Shown: positions 63,513-64,000 of the stretch, in pieces | How the letters are laid out: each line of letters begins with the position of its first letter | Numbering within the stretch: the first letter of the stretch is position 1 | Source of the DNA: Symbiodinium kawagutii | Taxonomy: Eukaryota > Sar > Dinophyceae > Suessiales > Symbiodiniaceae | Reading direction: 5' to 3' | Assembly (NCBI GenBank): GCA_009767595.1 | Contig: VSDK01010616.1 | Coordinates: 582,845 to 646,844 of the forward strand | DNA: 64,000 bases | The notes under the pieces: generated by a model | Seen by the model: only the letters and a program-made list of their open reading frames with translations | Databases searched by the model: none | What the model was told of the DNA's origin: nothing | Translations under genes and position numbers: made by a program

Positions 63513-64000
63513 TGTGACACGCTGTGAGGCTCAAAGTACAGATTCCAAAGGTGAACTCTTGATCAGAGTGCCAGAAAAGAAAGGTCCAGTTTGTATCACC
63601 CAATGGAGAAAAAATTGAAATTGCACTCTGCAATCCTTACAAATGTGCGATTAATTTTGGATTTTTTTTGAAATTGTTTCACAGGCAAACTCTTCGATTT
63701 GGCAAACACCCCCATGAGAGCCAAAAAATGAGTCAAAACACCGGCAGCATATTCCCACAGGAAAGGAAACATTCAGCAGCCAAGCACCCAAAAGGGCTTG
63801 GAACATGGGGAAGTAACAAGGACTTCGGGGAATCCCCATTGCCTAGGAATCGTGCATGTTGCTTGACCAAACATGGCCGGTGACACATGGCGTTGCATGA
63901 GGCCATCATAGCGCCTCTGCGTTAAAATCTTTTCCCAGTAGCCCCCCCAAAAAATCTACTGGGGTGTTCATTGAGCAGCCCTGGGGTATTTGCATTTGAT

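Overview
The window looks like nuclear DNA of a dinoflagellate. Genes are intron-rich, several introns start with GC or apparently GA instead of GT, intergenic DNA is full of simple and tandem repeats, and the largest proteins resemble families I associate with many-copy genes of Symbiodiniaceae-like genomes. That last point is recalled family knowledge, not a search result. I cannot name the genus. I saw no rRNA, tRNA, CRISPR, prokaryotic operon or reverse transcriptase.

The main feature is one very large DNA transposon at 2387-36120 (33,734 bp). It has about 110-bp terminal inverted repeats (TIRs) that both start TTATGAGAAAATCT. It is flanked by a perfect 8-bp target-site duplication, CCCTACTC, at 2379-2386 and 36121-36128. 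All its genes read on the + strand. In order they are: (1) a cytosine-C5 DNA methyltransferase-like gene (4308-8737); (2) a roughly 1,680-residue multidomain protein (9005-16545) with an acidic N-terminus, an RNase-H/hAT-like transposase candidate core, an EF-hand-like loop, an HMG-box-like segment and a Pro/Glu-rich tail; (3) a small uncertain coding unit (17406-17904); (4) a basic, linker-rich protein ending in a methyltransferase motif IX/X-like domain (20889-23747); (5) a protein of roughly 1,250-1,300 residues with a Cys-rich N-terminus and a helical C-terminal half (24490-34939). A long fold-back structure (18540-19905) sits near the middle and shares its ATCCTAAAATC repeat vocabulary with both ends. 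The left end carries an extra inverted copy of the terminus at 3477-3508.

If the genes work together, the simplest model is a self-mobilising element: gene 2 as transposase, the methyltransferase modules as epigenetic modifiers of the element or host, and gene 5 as a structural or accessory factor. Only the element boundaries and open frames are seen directly; the roles are inference.

The flanks (1-2378 and 36129-64000) have a different texture. They hold short GC-richer candidate exons with GT-AG introns, two families of short inverted-repeat elements (TTTCTCAAAATAGGGG and TGGCTATGGGTCA types), large microsatellites, and long stretches with nothing recognisable. The best flank gene is on the - strand (61552-59261). 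Its four short exons join in phase to give a 10-residue repeat. Several other flank exons are given at low confidence, some with ambiguous strand.
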